Source: Alligator mississippiensis
Lineage: Eukaryota > Chordata > Crocodylia > Alligatoridae
Direction: 5' to 3'
NCBI RefSeq assembly: GCF_030867095.1
Contig: NC_081831.1
Coordinates: forward strand, 68,338,716-68,402,715
Length of the DNA: 64,000 nt
Shown: positions 33,000 through 44,362 of the stretch, in pieces
Position numbering within the stretch: the stretch's first letter is position 1
Layout: every line of letters begins with the position of its first letter
The notes under the pieces: model-generated
Databases searched by the model: none
What the model was told of the DNA's origin: nothing
The model's input: only the letters and a program-made list of their open reading frames with translations
Translations under genes and position numbers: made by a program

Positions 33000-34145
33000 T
33001 TATAGTTTCATCAGATTCCATCTCAGATTCTTTATACCACTGTTGTAAATCTGTCCAAACACGAATGCGACTGAATCTTGTGCATCAGTTGCTTGATTGA
33101 CCGTGGCTGTAGGGCAAGCTGCTTTTTCGGGAGTTGATGTTGTCATAGGCTGAACTGCTGCCGCGGGGGTTACTGCTGCTGTCGTTGCTTCAGGCAGGAG
33201 GGGCGGATGCTCTCCTCCGCTTGACTCTTTCCTTCGTCGGCAGGAAGACGTGGTTGGCAGAGACGACGCTACGTCGCTAGGCGGGGTTGCCGGCGACGAC
33301 GCTGCATCGATGGGTAGAGTCGCTGACCGAACTCTCGCGGGTTCGTTAGAAGCTCCACCCTTCTTTTCCAGTTCTTCCACGCGGTCTCCCTCTTGCTCGG
33401 CGCCATCTTGGACTGGCGTTTCAGGCTCCTTTTTCTCAGCCGCTGCTTTGACCGATTGAATCACCATCTGCAGCTGGGTTTTCAAACTTAAATTATTTTG
33501 CATTAGGTTCATTATAGTACGAATAGTTGCACTACCTTCTCCCCCCTTGTCGTACCGCAAGGCCACTCTTTCATCCGCGGGGCGTTCCTCCGTCTCCAGA
33601 TCTTCGTGGAGCTCGGATGGAAGCTCGCGACCCCGTAATCTAGACATAATCATCCCCGGGGGAAACGGGCCGATTGGCTCCGGTTCTTCACTCTCCCAAG
33701 CATATCGTAGGCATCGGGCACACTCCCGGGTGAAAGTCGGGTTCATTTCGCCCGCCGGGTTGGGTTCGGCGAGGGACACAGTATCGAGGGGCCTAAACAG
33801 GACCCGCTCATCTCTCATTATACACCCGAACGCCGCAGGGAGCAAGTACACTTCCCTCTCTCTCGGGGCTCTGTCTTCAGAGATTCCCTCTTCTCCCTTT
33901 AGCGACAGATGACCGCTTACAAATCTTTCACCCGTTCCGCCCACCTGGTGGTAAGCGATATGTATCTCTAATTCTTCAAAGCTTTTCACTTGGCGTTGGT
34001 TATCGCGCCAAGGGCAGTTCCGAACCAACTCTAACTCTAGCGTATTCTCTCCTGATCCCAACCTCGTCGCCATGTGCGAGCCGAGCCCCGATCCCACTTT
34101 CGTCGCCATGTGCGGCGGCGATTCCGATCCCATCCTCGTCGCCAT
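33000..34145 (-). CDS. 381-codon ORF of the LTR element, Gag-position, family unknown
   Basis: Seen: an uninterrupted frame starting inside the 5' LTR (ATG at 34145) and filling two thirds of the internal region. Residues 1-33 contain three near repeats of the form MATRxGS, encoded by the primer-site-like motifs. Residues 50-190 are a mixed, globular-looking part (EVYLLPAAFGCIMRDERVLFR; ECARCLRYAWE). Residues 205-260 are charged and possibly helical. The rest is rich in A, T, S and P with basic RRRK near 310. No CCHC knuckle, protease DTG, RT YXDD or integrase motif. Position suggests a Gag-like or structural product; I do not recognise the family. An internal ATG in the body may be the true start, because the first ones depend on where transcription begins. 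Confidence 0.45.
   Translation of the reverse strand: MATRMGSESPPHMATKVGSGLGSHMATRLGSGENTLELELVRNCPWRDNQRQVKSFEELEIHIAYHQVGGTGERFVSGHLSLKGEEGISEDRAPREREVYLLPAAFGCIMRDERVLFRPLDTVSLAEPNPAGEMNPTFTRECARCLRYAWESEEPEPIGPFPPGMIMSRLRGRELPSELHEDLETEERPADERVALRYDKGGEGSATIRTIMNLMQNNLSLKTQLQMVIQSVKAAAEKKEPETPVQDGAEQEGDRVEELEKKGGASNEPARVRSATLPIDAASSPATPPSDVASSLPTTSSCRRRKESSGGEHPPLLPEATTAAVTPAAAVQPMTTSTPEKAACPTATVNQATDAQDSVAFVFGQIYNSGIKNLRWNLMKL
34049..34072 (-). other. Primer binding site candidate
   Basis: Seen: directly after the 5' LTR the minus strand reads TGGCGACGAGGTTGGGATCA. The opening TGGCGAC would pair with a tRNA ending GTCGCCA, for example some tRNA-Arg; the match beyond the first seven bases is poor. 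Near-identical motifs occur twice more inside the LTR end (about 34098-34112 and 34130-34144). Confidence 0.5.
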
Positions 34146-34987
34146 CTGCGAGCCGGGGGCGAGCCGGGCCCGTCTTCGCGCACGCGGGCTGTGGCCAGCA
34201 GCCCGGGCACGCGGGGTTGGAGAGAACCGGCGACGTGGTTTGCTACGCGCGAGCTAGAATTAGTTACGGAGGCGTAATGGTTGATTGAAAAGATTGTTTA
34301 CTTACACCCAAAGATGGTATTGGTGTAGGCTGGACAGGTTTCCAGGCACAGCTCCCGCTTAGATCCTCGCTAGAGGAACACGAGAAATTCGATTGCTCCC
34401 ACAGAGTTGTTCAGGCTCCGCGGGTCCAGTTCGAGGTTCGAAAGGTTCCCCGGAGTTGCTTAGGCTCCGCGGGTCCGAAGTTACAGGAAAGGGATACATC
34501 TGGGATTGCAATCGGCGATGGGGAGAGGCTAGAAGCGAAAGCTCCGTAGGTTCGGTTCTATTGCCTCTATTGCCTGCTTAGGGGAGGCGCGTTGGGTCCA
34601 CGAGGGTCCACAGCGCTTGGAGATCTTCACACAGAATCTCTCTCTCTTCCTCCCTCCTCCGGCTTGGGCGGAAACTACCCAAGCCTTTTGTACAGCTAGC
34701 AAGCCAATCGCTAGCCGCCACGTGTGCCTACATTTGGAATTGGCCAATAATATGGCGCGAATCCGAATACAAATGGCGGGAACTCCTTTGCAGCGTGTAT
34801 CACTCGCATGCAAAAGAAATACACCCTGCAAAGGAGCTGTAATTTGGTGGGAAATCCCCCGTTGCACCAGAGTTCTCTCTCGCAGCAGAGAACTCTACCG
34901 TGCAAAGAAAGCGACAAATAGCGGGAAAATAATTTAGCGGTGCCGAAGCGCGCACACAAACAAAAATCACAACTTTGGGTTGTGACA
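34073..34987 (-). repeat. 5' LTR of the LTR element
   Basis: Seen: 915 bp. It differs from the 3' LTR by an 11-bp indel near its downstream end and roughly 35 substitutions by eye, nearly all transitions. It contains CCAAT-type sequence (ATTGGCCAA near 34738 and GCTAGCGATTGGCTTGCTAGC near 34700) and a run of CT repeats near 34637. The promoter region should lie in this part, since transcription would read leftward. Confidence 0.88.
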
Positions 34988-34992
34988 AGTAC

Positions 34993-36364
34993 AAGACAGC
35001 CAGGAGTGGTAATAGGGTCTGGGTACTGTAGTATCCGTGCCAAAGTGAGACAGTACAGGAAAGCGGCAAACAGATTGAATGGGAGAAAATGAAGTAGGAC
35101 CGAATTGTCCCCCTCAATGAGGGAAAAACGGCACAAGAGATGAGAAATTCTTTCTGCCGTATTAGTCTATACAAGTGGCTTTGATTGGGGTGATTATTCC
35201 TCCTACAAGCCACACACAAGGAATTTTGCTGAGGTTTGACCCTGGAAAAAAACACTGGAGCTGGGGCACTGTGACCTTGTACAACTTCCCAGCCTTCTTG
35301 TGGCATGTGCTATGTCTTTATGGACTTTCTTCAAATATCCTTTGAGGAGAGCTAAATCGTCATGGCAGAGATATTGGCCAGATTTATGTTAGCAACTTCA
35401 GTGTAAATTTCAGAAAACATGCACTACTATGAAGAGAGGCTGAGGTCCAGTTTCACTCATTTGTGAAGTCCAGTCCTTGCAGAGCTGGGAGAGGGAGGGA
35501 GTCAGAAGGCATGATGCCACAGAACTGGATCTTCTGTTTCTTTCTGCATTGTCCAGCCCAATCCAGTGGACCTACGTCCTTTCTGTACCCAGAAGTCTAG
35601 GTGATGAGCTAGCTCTAGGTTTTATGATTTCTTTCTTTTTTGGATAATCCCAGGTGGTGGTAGTAACAGAGGCATGGAGTTCTCTCTCTCATCCTGTCCC
35701 CCAGAAATATTAAATGTGAGTGAGTCAGTACCCACAAACAAGATGCACTGGCTTTAGTTGCCTCTTCAGGTCAACTTGGTGATTATATGGTTTGTTCTGT
35801 GGCATCTGTTTACCTACCACAGTTCTTGTGAATGTGTAATTTGTTAGGATTAAACTGCAATCTTGCCAGACAGTTAGCAAACTCCAAGCTGTGGTCTGAC
35901 CTGCTATGTCTTAGTAGAAGAACTCCCATTTTAAGAGGAACCTATATCGTGGAGTGTTGAGTGCTTTCAATGGCTTTTGTGGTTTGTGAGAGCTGAGGGC
36001 ATTTAGCACCTTTTAAATGATGCACTTTGGTCTGTTTACTATTGAATCTGCTAGATATTGCAAAAATATACCCTGAAGAGATCTAATAGGACTGGGTACC
36101 TTATTCAGATGGTCTCCAGACCAGTGCTGAGCATTCCTTTGTCACCTCTGAAGTCAAAAAGAATATAAGGTGTTCAAGGGCCATACAAAGAGATGAGAGG
36201 TTGCAGGAAGAGGACTGCTGCAAGGACTACACAACTTACAATTTAAAAAATGTTGTTCTGTTTGTTTTGTTTCCCTTTTAAGTTTAATTTACCATCTTAA
36301 TGTACTTGTAGCTTCCCACCACTATTTGAATACAAAATAAGCCATATTGTCATTTGAAATTTTA
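34993..36364. other. Intron stretch, nothing assigned
   Basis: Single-copy-looking sequence directly right of the LTR element. The minus-strand frames here start outside and run into the LTR and are not genes. Confidence 0.35.
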
Positions 36365-36595
36365 AATACTTAATAATAGATTGCACTTATTAATGTCTTT
36401 CATCTGCAGATCTCTGAGTGCTTTGCAAACATCCTTTAACTACACCTTGTCACATCCCACGTGGTCCATAAATGGTACTGTGCCCATTTTTCAAATGGGA
36501 GAAAAAACTGTCCAAGATTGCAGAACAGGCCAGTGCCAGGTACAGCACCCAGGAAGCTTGACTCCAAGTTCTCTGCTCTAATCACAAGAAAAAAA
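36365..36595 (+). repeat. MIR-like (CORE-SINE type) fragment
   Basis: Seen: ATCTCTGAGTGCTTTGCAAAC, then GTACTGTGCCCATTTTTC, AAATGGGAGAAA, and GACTCCAAGTTCTCTGCTC. This is the order found in an old MIR/L3-related repeat of amniotes. Diverged. Confidence 0.6.
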
Positions 36596-38726
36596 CCCTC
36601 TTGTTACCAGGTGGAACATCCAGGAAATGCAAAATGCTTACATTCCTTCACTATACATGTTGTTTAATTTGTAGGCTGCAAGGCCCTCTTCAGACTAAAA
36701 GATATGTGTACAGCCAGGCCTTGGAGCCCTGGAAAGCTTGGGCCTTTAACCAATAAGACACTTTAACTTGTATAGTTTCATGTCTTCATTCTACTGCAGT
36801 TTCTTTCATGTGCTAGCATGATACTGTGAATATTGCAAAGGGTGGTTGGCTGGCTTTTATCTTTCAGCTTCACACCATCCAGCCAAGTTCTGCACATGTT
36901 TGAGAGAGGAGTGGCAAGGATTATAAAACAGCTAGTCTCAGTTATAGACTGACAATGGCAGAGTAAAATATTAATTAATGTTTATATGGGGTCTTCAGTC
37001 TGAGTAAGATTTCCTTCAGCTCTACTAAGAGAAGCTTTATGAGAGAGATTCAAATGTGGCTACTCTGTTCCCATAGAAGTAAAGAGAAATAGAATTTATT
37101 TGTGTACACAGTATATATTAAAGCACCAGCATCTTCCAGTAACTTTAAGCTTCAGGTCCTTCAAGAGCCACTGAAGATGCATTCTTCTCTCTCTCTTTTT
37201 CTCCCTCCAGAAGCAGAATAATAAACTGATTTAAACAGTTGTTAAAAGGTATTTTTCCAATGCAAAATGATTGCTTTACAACTTTGGCCCCCAGAAATCT
37301 GTTAAGTTATCTTGCAGTCTTTGTGCACTGCTGTCAAAGGCAGTTTTCCCTGAAGGATTATGATATCACTGAAGTAACTGTGAATTAATTTTACTGAGAG
37401 TCTTATCCTTGTGCGTAATAACAACCAGGCAAATCACTTCTAAAGTTCATTCCATCAGAATGCGCACACCTAATATTTTCTGTTAATGAGATTCCAGTGG
37501 CCAAGTTATTTTCCTCCTCATTCCACTGATATGAGCTCATTTTCAGGAGGTAGAAGGGGTATGGTGTTTCAGGCCTTAAACTCCTTTGACAGAGGAATGT
37601 GCATTGAGACACAGGTACAGGCTAGCTCCATGACATACTTGTTTAAAGAGGCCTTTTGCAACCTAGCAGCTTTCTGCAGTTTGAGATCTCAGTCCTAGGA
37701 CATTTTACAATTTGAATATATTTTTGTAGAGGGAGGGGGAAGATGAGCTAATCTCCATAGTGAACATACTGGAAGTGTCTTAACTGTACACTGTAAAATT
37801 TTTGTCTTCTTTATTGTTCACAGTGCAAATTTTTCCCAGGAACTAGATCAATCTGACCTCTATTACAGTTTTAAATACCTTTTTAATCAGTGGCATTCAT
37901 GTAAGCCTGCCTCTATCTGTGTTTGGGGAAAAAAAAAGTTCAAGTAGTGTTTGTTCTAAATTAGCCTGAAGTTATGCAGAAAGGCAGACATCTGGCTAAA
38001 TATAGATAGGTAGCCCTGGTGTGAGTTGAAATGTTTACTGAGTGTATGGGATAGGCTATAAGAATGTATCCTAAGATCTTTTAAAAGACTTAGGTGCAGG
38101 AGAGGAGAAAAGAAAAACTGCAGTTAATCTCCTCCCTGCAGTAGTAAATACTATGTTGTTTAATCAAAACCCGTAGGAATTCTGCCTGTTTCAGGACAGT
38201 AGGCTATATGCCAGTAATGACTTGATACTGAACGTGCACTGGAGTCCTTTAAATTGAGGGTGCTCTAGTGCCTGCCAGCAGGAACTCTCATGTTAGTTAT
38301 TTACAGAGCATAGGCTGAATTCTAAGCATGGCATTTGAGATGTTTCATATAACTTTAAAAAATTATGGCCACCAGCTTTTATTTTCAAAATGTTGGGATA
38401 AAATGGCTACTAGCAAAAGAGTCGACTCTCTTCAGCAAAATAAATTACTTCTACTGAACCATGACACCTAAAAATAATCCATATTTTATTTGAGTTTATA
38501 TTCTAACTATAGGGGTCTGGTCACAAAATACTACATTTCATTCAGTTCTAGTAAAGGTTTGAGACTTGCTGTTCTGGTCTGTTATTGACTGTATCTGCTC
38601 TTGCTCACTGATCTTTAATGCACTTTAATACATTTTGCTCTGTAATATAAAGACATGATGTCAAGGGATCAACCTTCCAAGTAAATATTTGGTCAGGAAT
38701 AGAAGTTGGTGTTTTGCAGCTAAAAC
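36596..38726. other. Intron stretch, nothing assigned
   Basis: AT-rich, no exon or clear repeat. Small A and T runs only. Confidence 0.35.
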
Positions 38727-38880
38727 ATGACCTAGTGGTTAAAGCATAATGTGGGGAGTCAGGAAATCTTGTTTCTATTTCTAGTATAGACAGGTTATGG
38801 TCTAGGCCAAAGCCTTAAGCTATCCAGGCTTTGCTATTTCCTGTTGGTAAAATGAGTATAATAATGTTTTTGTGCTCTTT
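38727..38880 (+). repeat. MIR fragment
   Basis: Seen: GACCTAGTGGTTAAAGCA, GGGGAGTCAGGAAATCTTG, and later GGTAAAATGAGTATAATAATG, the standard MIR landmarks in order. Confidence 0.65.
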
Positions 38881-39840
38881 GGACGTTTATACAACTGATC
38901 AAAAGGCACTTCCAATCGTGCTGTAACTTTTGCACTTTACACAAAACACTTAGTTACAGTACAATTGAAATAAACAGACACTTGGTAGTGGGGGCTTGGA
39001 GTCTCCATGCAGTGGACCAGGCCAGGAGGCAGGGGATGCTGTTGTCTCCATGTGCTGCCTAAGGCCCAGAGAGTGTTAACAGCAGCCCTGCCCCTCTGCC
39101 TCACAGGCCCAGGCCGGCTCTCGTGGCATGGGAAAATCTGAGTCCCCCTTCTCCCCCACCTCAGCTCCTGGCATGAGCATAGTGCCAGGGGTACCTTTCT
39201 TTGCCCCTCTTCCCCTGCTGCACAGGGAGGAAACGCTCTGCAGCAGCCCCAGGGGTGGGACTGGGCTGGTGTTTGCCCACATGAGCACTAGCCTTGCCTT
39301 GCAAAGGCTCATGGGATACAGGAAGAATCGCCCAAAATTAACCCTCACAGGAAACCTGTATACAAGCTCTCTGCCCTAGAACACCCTCAGCTAATAGCTG
39401 ATTAAATGAGAGTTAATTTTTCACATGTTTGGCCATTTTAAAAGTGCTCTGTTTGTTCCATTATGTCTGTTGAGCACTTTCAGAGGCCTTATCACACAAA
39501 AATGTAACTTCTGTAAGTGCCTTTCACGTAGACATTGTAAGAATTAATTCAAGAGTATTAGTTTTTGAAGACTTGTGAGTGAAAAGAAATAGAAGAACTC
39601 AAATTTCCCCCTTCTTCCATTGGTCATTGTAGATGAAACAGTATTATTTTTGAGGCTCATTTTTCATTTAAAAGTTTTATAAGACTTGACTAGAGCAGAA
39701 CAGGTAATTTCTATCCCTCTTCCCTTTCACCCTCTGCTCCCCCTCCACCCCTGCAACCAGCATTTTTCTTGAAGTTGTATTTGTTTTTGTTGTCATGTAT
39801 TTTCTGAGTAGTTTGAGGCCTCTAACAACTATTTTGTGTA
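38881..39840. other. Intron stretch, nothing assigned
   Basis: A GC-richer patch at 39000-39330 gives open frames on both strands but no splice or domain support. The remainder is AT-rich. Confidence 0.35.
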
Positions 39841-39848
39841 AATAAATA

Positions 39849-40548
39849 AAGGTAGGGATATTTTTGGATAAAGATTTTTTTTTTTTTTTTTTTGGCTGAT
39901 ACTGGTGGCCGATTTATTAACCAGCAATATCGACCAATCCTGCTCCGATGGCCAGTACACAACCTGGCAACTTGGGGAGCAGTGTCCAGCTGGTAAGTCT
40001 GTGGGGGGGGGGGAAGAGGCATGGGGAGGGCCAAATCGAGGTCTCCACAGTGAGGGAGGGAGTGGGGCAGGGACAGGCGCTGCCCAGCCAGGCAGGGGGC
40101 ATGTGCCCCCTGGATTTGTGCGCAGGGCAAGGATGGGCTGCTTGCTCTGGGCTTGGGGCCAGGGGCTGCTCTGGCCTCTTCCCAGCAAGGGGAGCTGGGC
40201 TGGGGCTGTGGTCAGGGTGGGCTGGGTGGCAGTGGCACTGGGGGGGGGGAGGGGGAGTATGGCAGATTTTGGGGTGGCTTTAGCCCACCATCCCCCACCT
40301 CTGCCCCTGGACAAGCTACCTGCAGCTCCATGCCCCTGCCTCCCTCCCTCCCTCACTGTGGTAGCTGCAGTCTGCCCCCACCACTTCCTCTGCAACAGAC
40401 TAACCAGCCAGACGCTGCTCGGCAAGCTGCTAGGCTGCATTTCTGGCTGCATGCATGCTGTGGCTGTGCACATGCACGTGGCATTTATCGGTGACATCGC
40501 CTACGCTAGCCAAAAAAAGCCAACTGCCGATTACTGCCCCCACCTCTA
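39849..40548. mobile_element. hAT-like element, shorter relative of 8054-9293
   Basis: Seen: GATTTATTAACCAG, CAACCTGGCAACTTGGGGAG, GGCATTTATC and a CACCTCTA terminus line up with the larger copy at 8054-9293. The left end is eroded and carries a 17-nt T run (about 39878-39894). AATAAATA (39841-39848) and AATAAAGA (40549-40556) could be the 8-bp duplication, but the context is AT-rich. Frames inside are repetitive. Confidence 0.6.
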
Positions 40549-40556
40549 AATAAAGA

Positions 40557-42545
40557 AGCTAGATTAAATCGTATAAAATATATGTAATGCAAATAGGTAG
40601 ATTAGTGCATTGTTAAATTTTTAATCCCACCAAATCAAAGCAGCTTTTTATATAGTTACAGATAAAAGTTATCATTCCTTTATTTATAATACATAAGGTA
40701 ATGTCATAACCTAATGTATTTGGCATACAACTTGTCATATCACCCAGAGGTGTAATTTACTCTAATGAAAAATTCTAATGTAGTATGTAAGAGATCATGA
40801 AGAGACACAATTCTCACTTCCATGATTAGTCTGAAAAATGAAGAAAGCATCAATTTGCTGTCATGATTTTAATAATAGTACATACTAAAAATCTTTTGGA
40901 AGAGAAAGAAACTCATGCTTCAGGCCCTATGCATCCTCTAACAGTTTTACCGTATTGCCAGCTCTGGTGACCTTTTATTTTTTTTTTCCTCCCCTCCTCT
41001 GCCAACAGTCCCATGATATTTCTTAAAGTCCTGGAAGTTCTTATTTCCTTAAGTCCTGGAGTTTCTGTGAAAATCTCAGCTGTTACTTAAAAGGAAGCTA
41101 AGTTTCCAGCCCTCTTCATTCCATAAAAAATGATTGAAATGTGGATGTTAAAGTATGAGTTTAATCTATTAAGGTATGGATGCATCTTATGTTCACTTAA
41201 GCTGCATGTCTTGTTTGATGCATGCCAGCCAAGAGCTATAGTTTCAGAACAAAATTCAGTTTTAACAAGTTCCAATTGTTTGCAGGGCACTAGTAATAAT
41301 CTTTTTTGAAATACTTTGCACAGCTCCTTCTCTCTCCTGTCTTCAGGTGGGCTGGGGTTTGTCAAGAAGGAAGGAGGCCTCATCCCCTCCCATTCTCCCA
41401 AGAAGCAAAAGAGACCTGTGGGAGAGTTTAAAGCCCAGGTACTGCCAGTGCCAGGATAGGCCCTGCTGCCCACGCAGCCCATTGTAACCTTTGGGAGTCT
41501 GGGACTAGGGGTTGAGGAAGGGGCATGTCAACATCACTTCAGTAGAACTCTAGTACACTACGCACACTGTATAGTGAAATTGGGGTTTAGTGTGAGGCCT
41601 TTGTCTCTCTAACACAGCAAGTGTCAAGCCTAGTGACTCATTCTAGTGCAAGGGAGCAGCACTGCAGCTGGCTTACATTTCCAAACGAGGTAACAGCAGA
41701 GCTGGCTTCTTAGTCCTTTCTCTCTTTCACTAGTGTACGTACCTCTTTACAGACTTTACAAGTGACCATCTTGACTAAAAGCTTAATACGTTGTTTTACA
41801 CATTTTTGTACCATCTGTTTGCCGTGGCTTAAAGCATAAACACGTTAAACAGAAAGACTCGACTGCTTTCCCATGTCAGTATATTTTGCTGGAATGAGGC
41901 GTTTATTAATTTACCATGATGTTCTGTGCCTTTGTAGGATGCAGGCTCTGTTAAGGCATCTTTTGGAAAAATTGAAACAGAACATCATGCTCACAAGTAC
42001 AATAGCTGTAGACGAGTGAAAACTCATGCAGCCCTTTGTTTGATTGTCTGTGGAATACAGTTTACAAATTCTGTTGTAGGACCTTTGGTCTTAATTTACC
42101 ACAAAAAAGATTCTGCAGAAGACCTGCTGGCTCAGGTCTCTAGTTTGAGGCTATAATTTGATTCTGAAAGGGGTTGCAAGGTGTCCATATGCATAGCAGT
42201 TTAACTTTTAGGCATGGGTGTTGCTTTCCATTAAGTTTCACACCTGTACTAACAAGAATTACCTGACATGTGGGAGTGTAGATCACTGTGAAAAGATTTT
42301 CTTGTCTCCTAAAATATAAATGGCTCCTTCTCAGACCTTATTCTCTAGGGAGCTTAGCAGCTAGTTTCTGGGTAATTTCTTGGTGCCTAGATTCTCTAGC
42401 AGCATAACCTTTCAAAGGCTCATGTTGATGCAGCTATGTATGCTTTTGAAAGCATGTGAGAGAACTGAATATCGGACTACTCGCAACACAACCTCACCCT
42501 GCTTTTTCCAACTTTCATTTATGTTCGGTTGTTACCTGGGTGCTA
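40557..42545. other. Intron stretch, nothing assigned
   Basis: Single-copy-looking sequence. The minus-strand frame at 41087-41482 has no recognisable domain or splice context. Confidence 0.35.
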
Positions 42546-42660
42546 AAATCATCATAGACCCTGGATGCACTGCGCTAGGCACTGTAAAAACACAGAAACA
42601 AAAAGCCATCTCTGCCCCAAAGGGTTTATGGTTTGAGTCGGAGACAAGAGGTGGATACAG
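42546..42660 (+). repeat. L3/CR1-type ancient repeat fragment
   Basis: Seen: GCACTGCGCTAGGCACTGT, AAACACAGAAACAAAAAGCC and CTGCCCCAAAGGGTTTATGG, the conserved landmarks of an ancient L3-like repeat. It explains the open frame at 42380-42823. 42661-43466 shows nothing assignable. Confidence 0.6.
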
Positions 42661-43466
42661 CCAGGCAAATGGAGAAGCACAGGGAATTGAAACACTACTG
42701 GCTAGCATGATAGGCAGGGATCAGCTTAGTATTATTTATGGCATTGCTTGTGCTACAATGTGTGCAGCTTTCTCTGATTTCCTGCAGGATAATGATGACA
42801 GGTTAGTTATCTCTTTCCCTTGACACAGATTTGTGGCCAATGCTATAAGCCTTGCATCTAGATTCAAGCTCCCTCACTAGTTTCATGGATAGCTAAATCC
42901 ATGTTTTGAGCTCAAGCCTATGTCTGATATTACACTAATGGATGCAATTCAAAGGTGATGCTAATTAATTTGTTTGGAAGAGTCTGAAATGCAATTACCC
43001 CTCTCCCCAAAGATTACTCTTCCTGTTCCGGGTTGAGATAAACCTAGCAGCAGTACTGGTGAGCTCACAGCACAGCTGTGCTGTCTGTTGCTGGCACATG
43101 AACAGAGAGGACCAAAAATGAAACTTTCTGGAACAATGTTTTGTTATCAGCTGGTTGTCAGCTCTGAGCACAGATCTTGTGAAAACCATAGGAAAAGTTT
43201 CATTCTCTTCCTTACAGCAACATAAGCGATAAGCATTTGGTCTCCTAACAAGCTGAAAATTATTCCACTTAATCAGGTTTTTCCACCCCCCCACCCCGTG
43301 CAGCCATGAAATCCAGGAAACAAACTCAGGCCAGAAAATACACCCAAGTATTCATTCTGGGAGCAAAATCAAATGTAAATATATGCCCCCCTGAGAAATA
43401 GAGGAAAATGGATTGAGGTCATAAACTTATGGTGACTATTTATATATAAGCTTTCACCGCAGTATT

Positions 43467-43767
43467 GGGCATTTTTAAAAGCACCCAGAACTGTGTCCCA
43501 TGCGTTCGTATAAATGGCAAAATGTGCATCAGTGCTGAGAAAATGGCAGTGGTGTGCTTTTGAACTAAAGCACATTGAAAGTGATTTAGTTCAAAGCATA
43601 CCGCTGCCATTTTCTCAGCACTGATGCGCGTTTCACCATTTATACAAATGTCTGCGATGTAGCGCCAAGTGCATCAGCTCACGTGAGGAGCAGACTTGAT
43701 TGAGTCTGCTCCAACATGCCAGATCTCCGGCGCATCAGAGCAGACAAATGTATGTGTATAAATGCCC
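43467..43767. mobile_element. MITE with a ~150-bp central palindrome (family B)
   Basis: Seen: ends GGGCATTTTTA and TATAAATGCCC. The arms at about 43502-43574 and 43580-43651 are near-perfect reverse complements, for example TATAAATGGCAAAATG against a diverged CATTTATAC arm, GTGCTGAGAAAATGGCAG against CTGCCATTTTCTCAGCAC, and GAACTAAAGCAC against GATTTAGTTC. Noncoding. No clear target duplication. Confidence 0.6.
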
Positions 43768-43978
43768 AAAGATTCCAGTGCTTTTATATTTGGCTTATGT
43801 ATTTAAAAAAAAAAAATGTTAGGTTTTGATGTTTGAGAAATTTGAGAGAGGGCAATAACATGTTGAAAATATTCTTTCTCTCTCATGGTGAATCTGGTAC
43901 AGTGAGCTTGATCTGAAGTTAATTGAAGTAAATGGAAAGGCTCCTACTGACTTCAGTGGACTTTAGATTGAACACATT

Positions 43979-44362
43979 GGGTACATCTACGTGTGTGCTT
44001 TAATGCTTAATAAAATAGGCTACTGCACATTAGTAACTGCGCATGAAGGCAGCCTAAGCATTTTTTTAGTGCCTCACATTGGAAAGTGCCAGTACATGAG
44101 CACAGAGGCTGCTCTGATGTGCTTTAATTACAGCACATTGGAGCACACTTGATTAATAGTGTCTACTGAGCAAGGTGATTACCTTTTGAGCTTTTAGATC
44201 AGGTGCCCCCACCACCATTTTGAAGCATGGGGATGCTGATACATGAGACACTGTGGCGCTCTACTTAAAGCGCCCCCTCTTCTCCCCAGAGCACATGTAA
44301 AAGTGCCTGGAGGTGGTAAATTTAATGCTCATTTGAAAAAGCACCTGAATGTACATGTAGAC
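43979..44362. mobile_element. MITE-like element (family B relative)
   Basis: Seen: opens GGGTACATCTACGTGTGTG and contains ACATGTAAAAGTGCCTGG near 44293, and ends near GTACATGTAGACATGCC. Shares end motifs with the other family B copies but is more diverged. 44363-44719 shows nothing else. Confidence 0.45.

Larger units (their letters stand above)
31358..34987 (-). mobile_element. LTR element, 3.6 kb, both LTRs, no polymerase
   Basis: Seen: two direct LTRs (31358-32261 and 34073-34987) flank 1811 bp of internal DNA. AGTAC is duplicated at 31353-31357 and 34988-34992. On the minus strand the LTRs start TGTCACAACCC and end GCACA. A primer-site candidate (TGGCGACGAGG) follows the 5' LTR and a polypurine tract (AAGGGGGGGA) precedes the 3' LTR. 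The internal part carries a 381-codon frame and two smaller ones but no protease, reverse transcriptase or integrase motif. Inference: a non-autonomous or pol-deleted retroelement mobilised by another element. A 5-bp duplication is known for Ty3/gypsy and for some ERV groups, so its class stays open. Confidence 0.88.

Noticed and set aside
31358-34987. Reverse transcriptase or integrase in the LTR element
   Set aside because: No YXDD, DTG or HHCC/DDE pattern in any frame of the 1.8-kb interior. The element is too short to hold pol.
39829-40549. Open frames of 102-222 codons
   Set aside because: Same GC-rich interior of a hAT-like repeat; both strands open, no domain.
42380-42823. 147-codon frame
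   Set aside because: Its middle is an ancient L3-type repeat fragment (AAACACAGAAACAAAAAGCC), so the frame is accidental.
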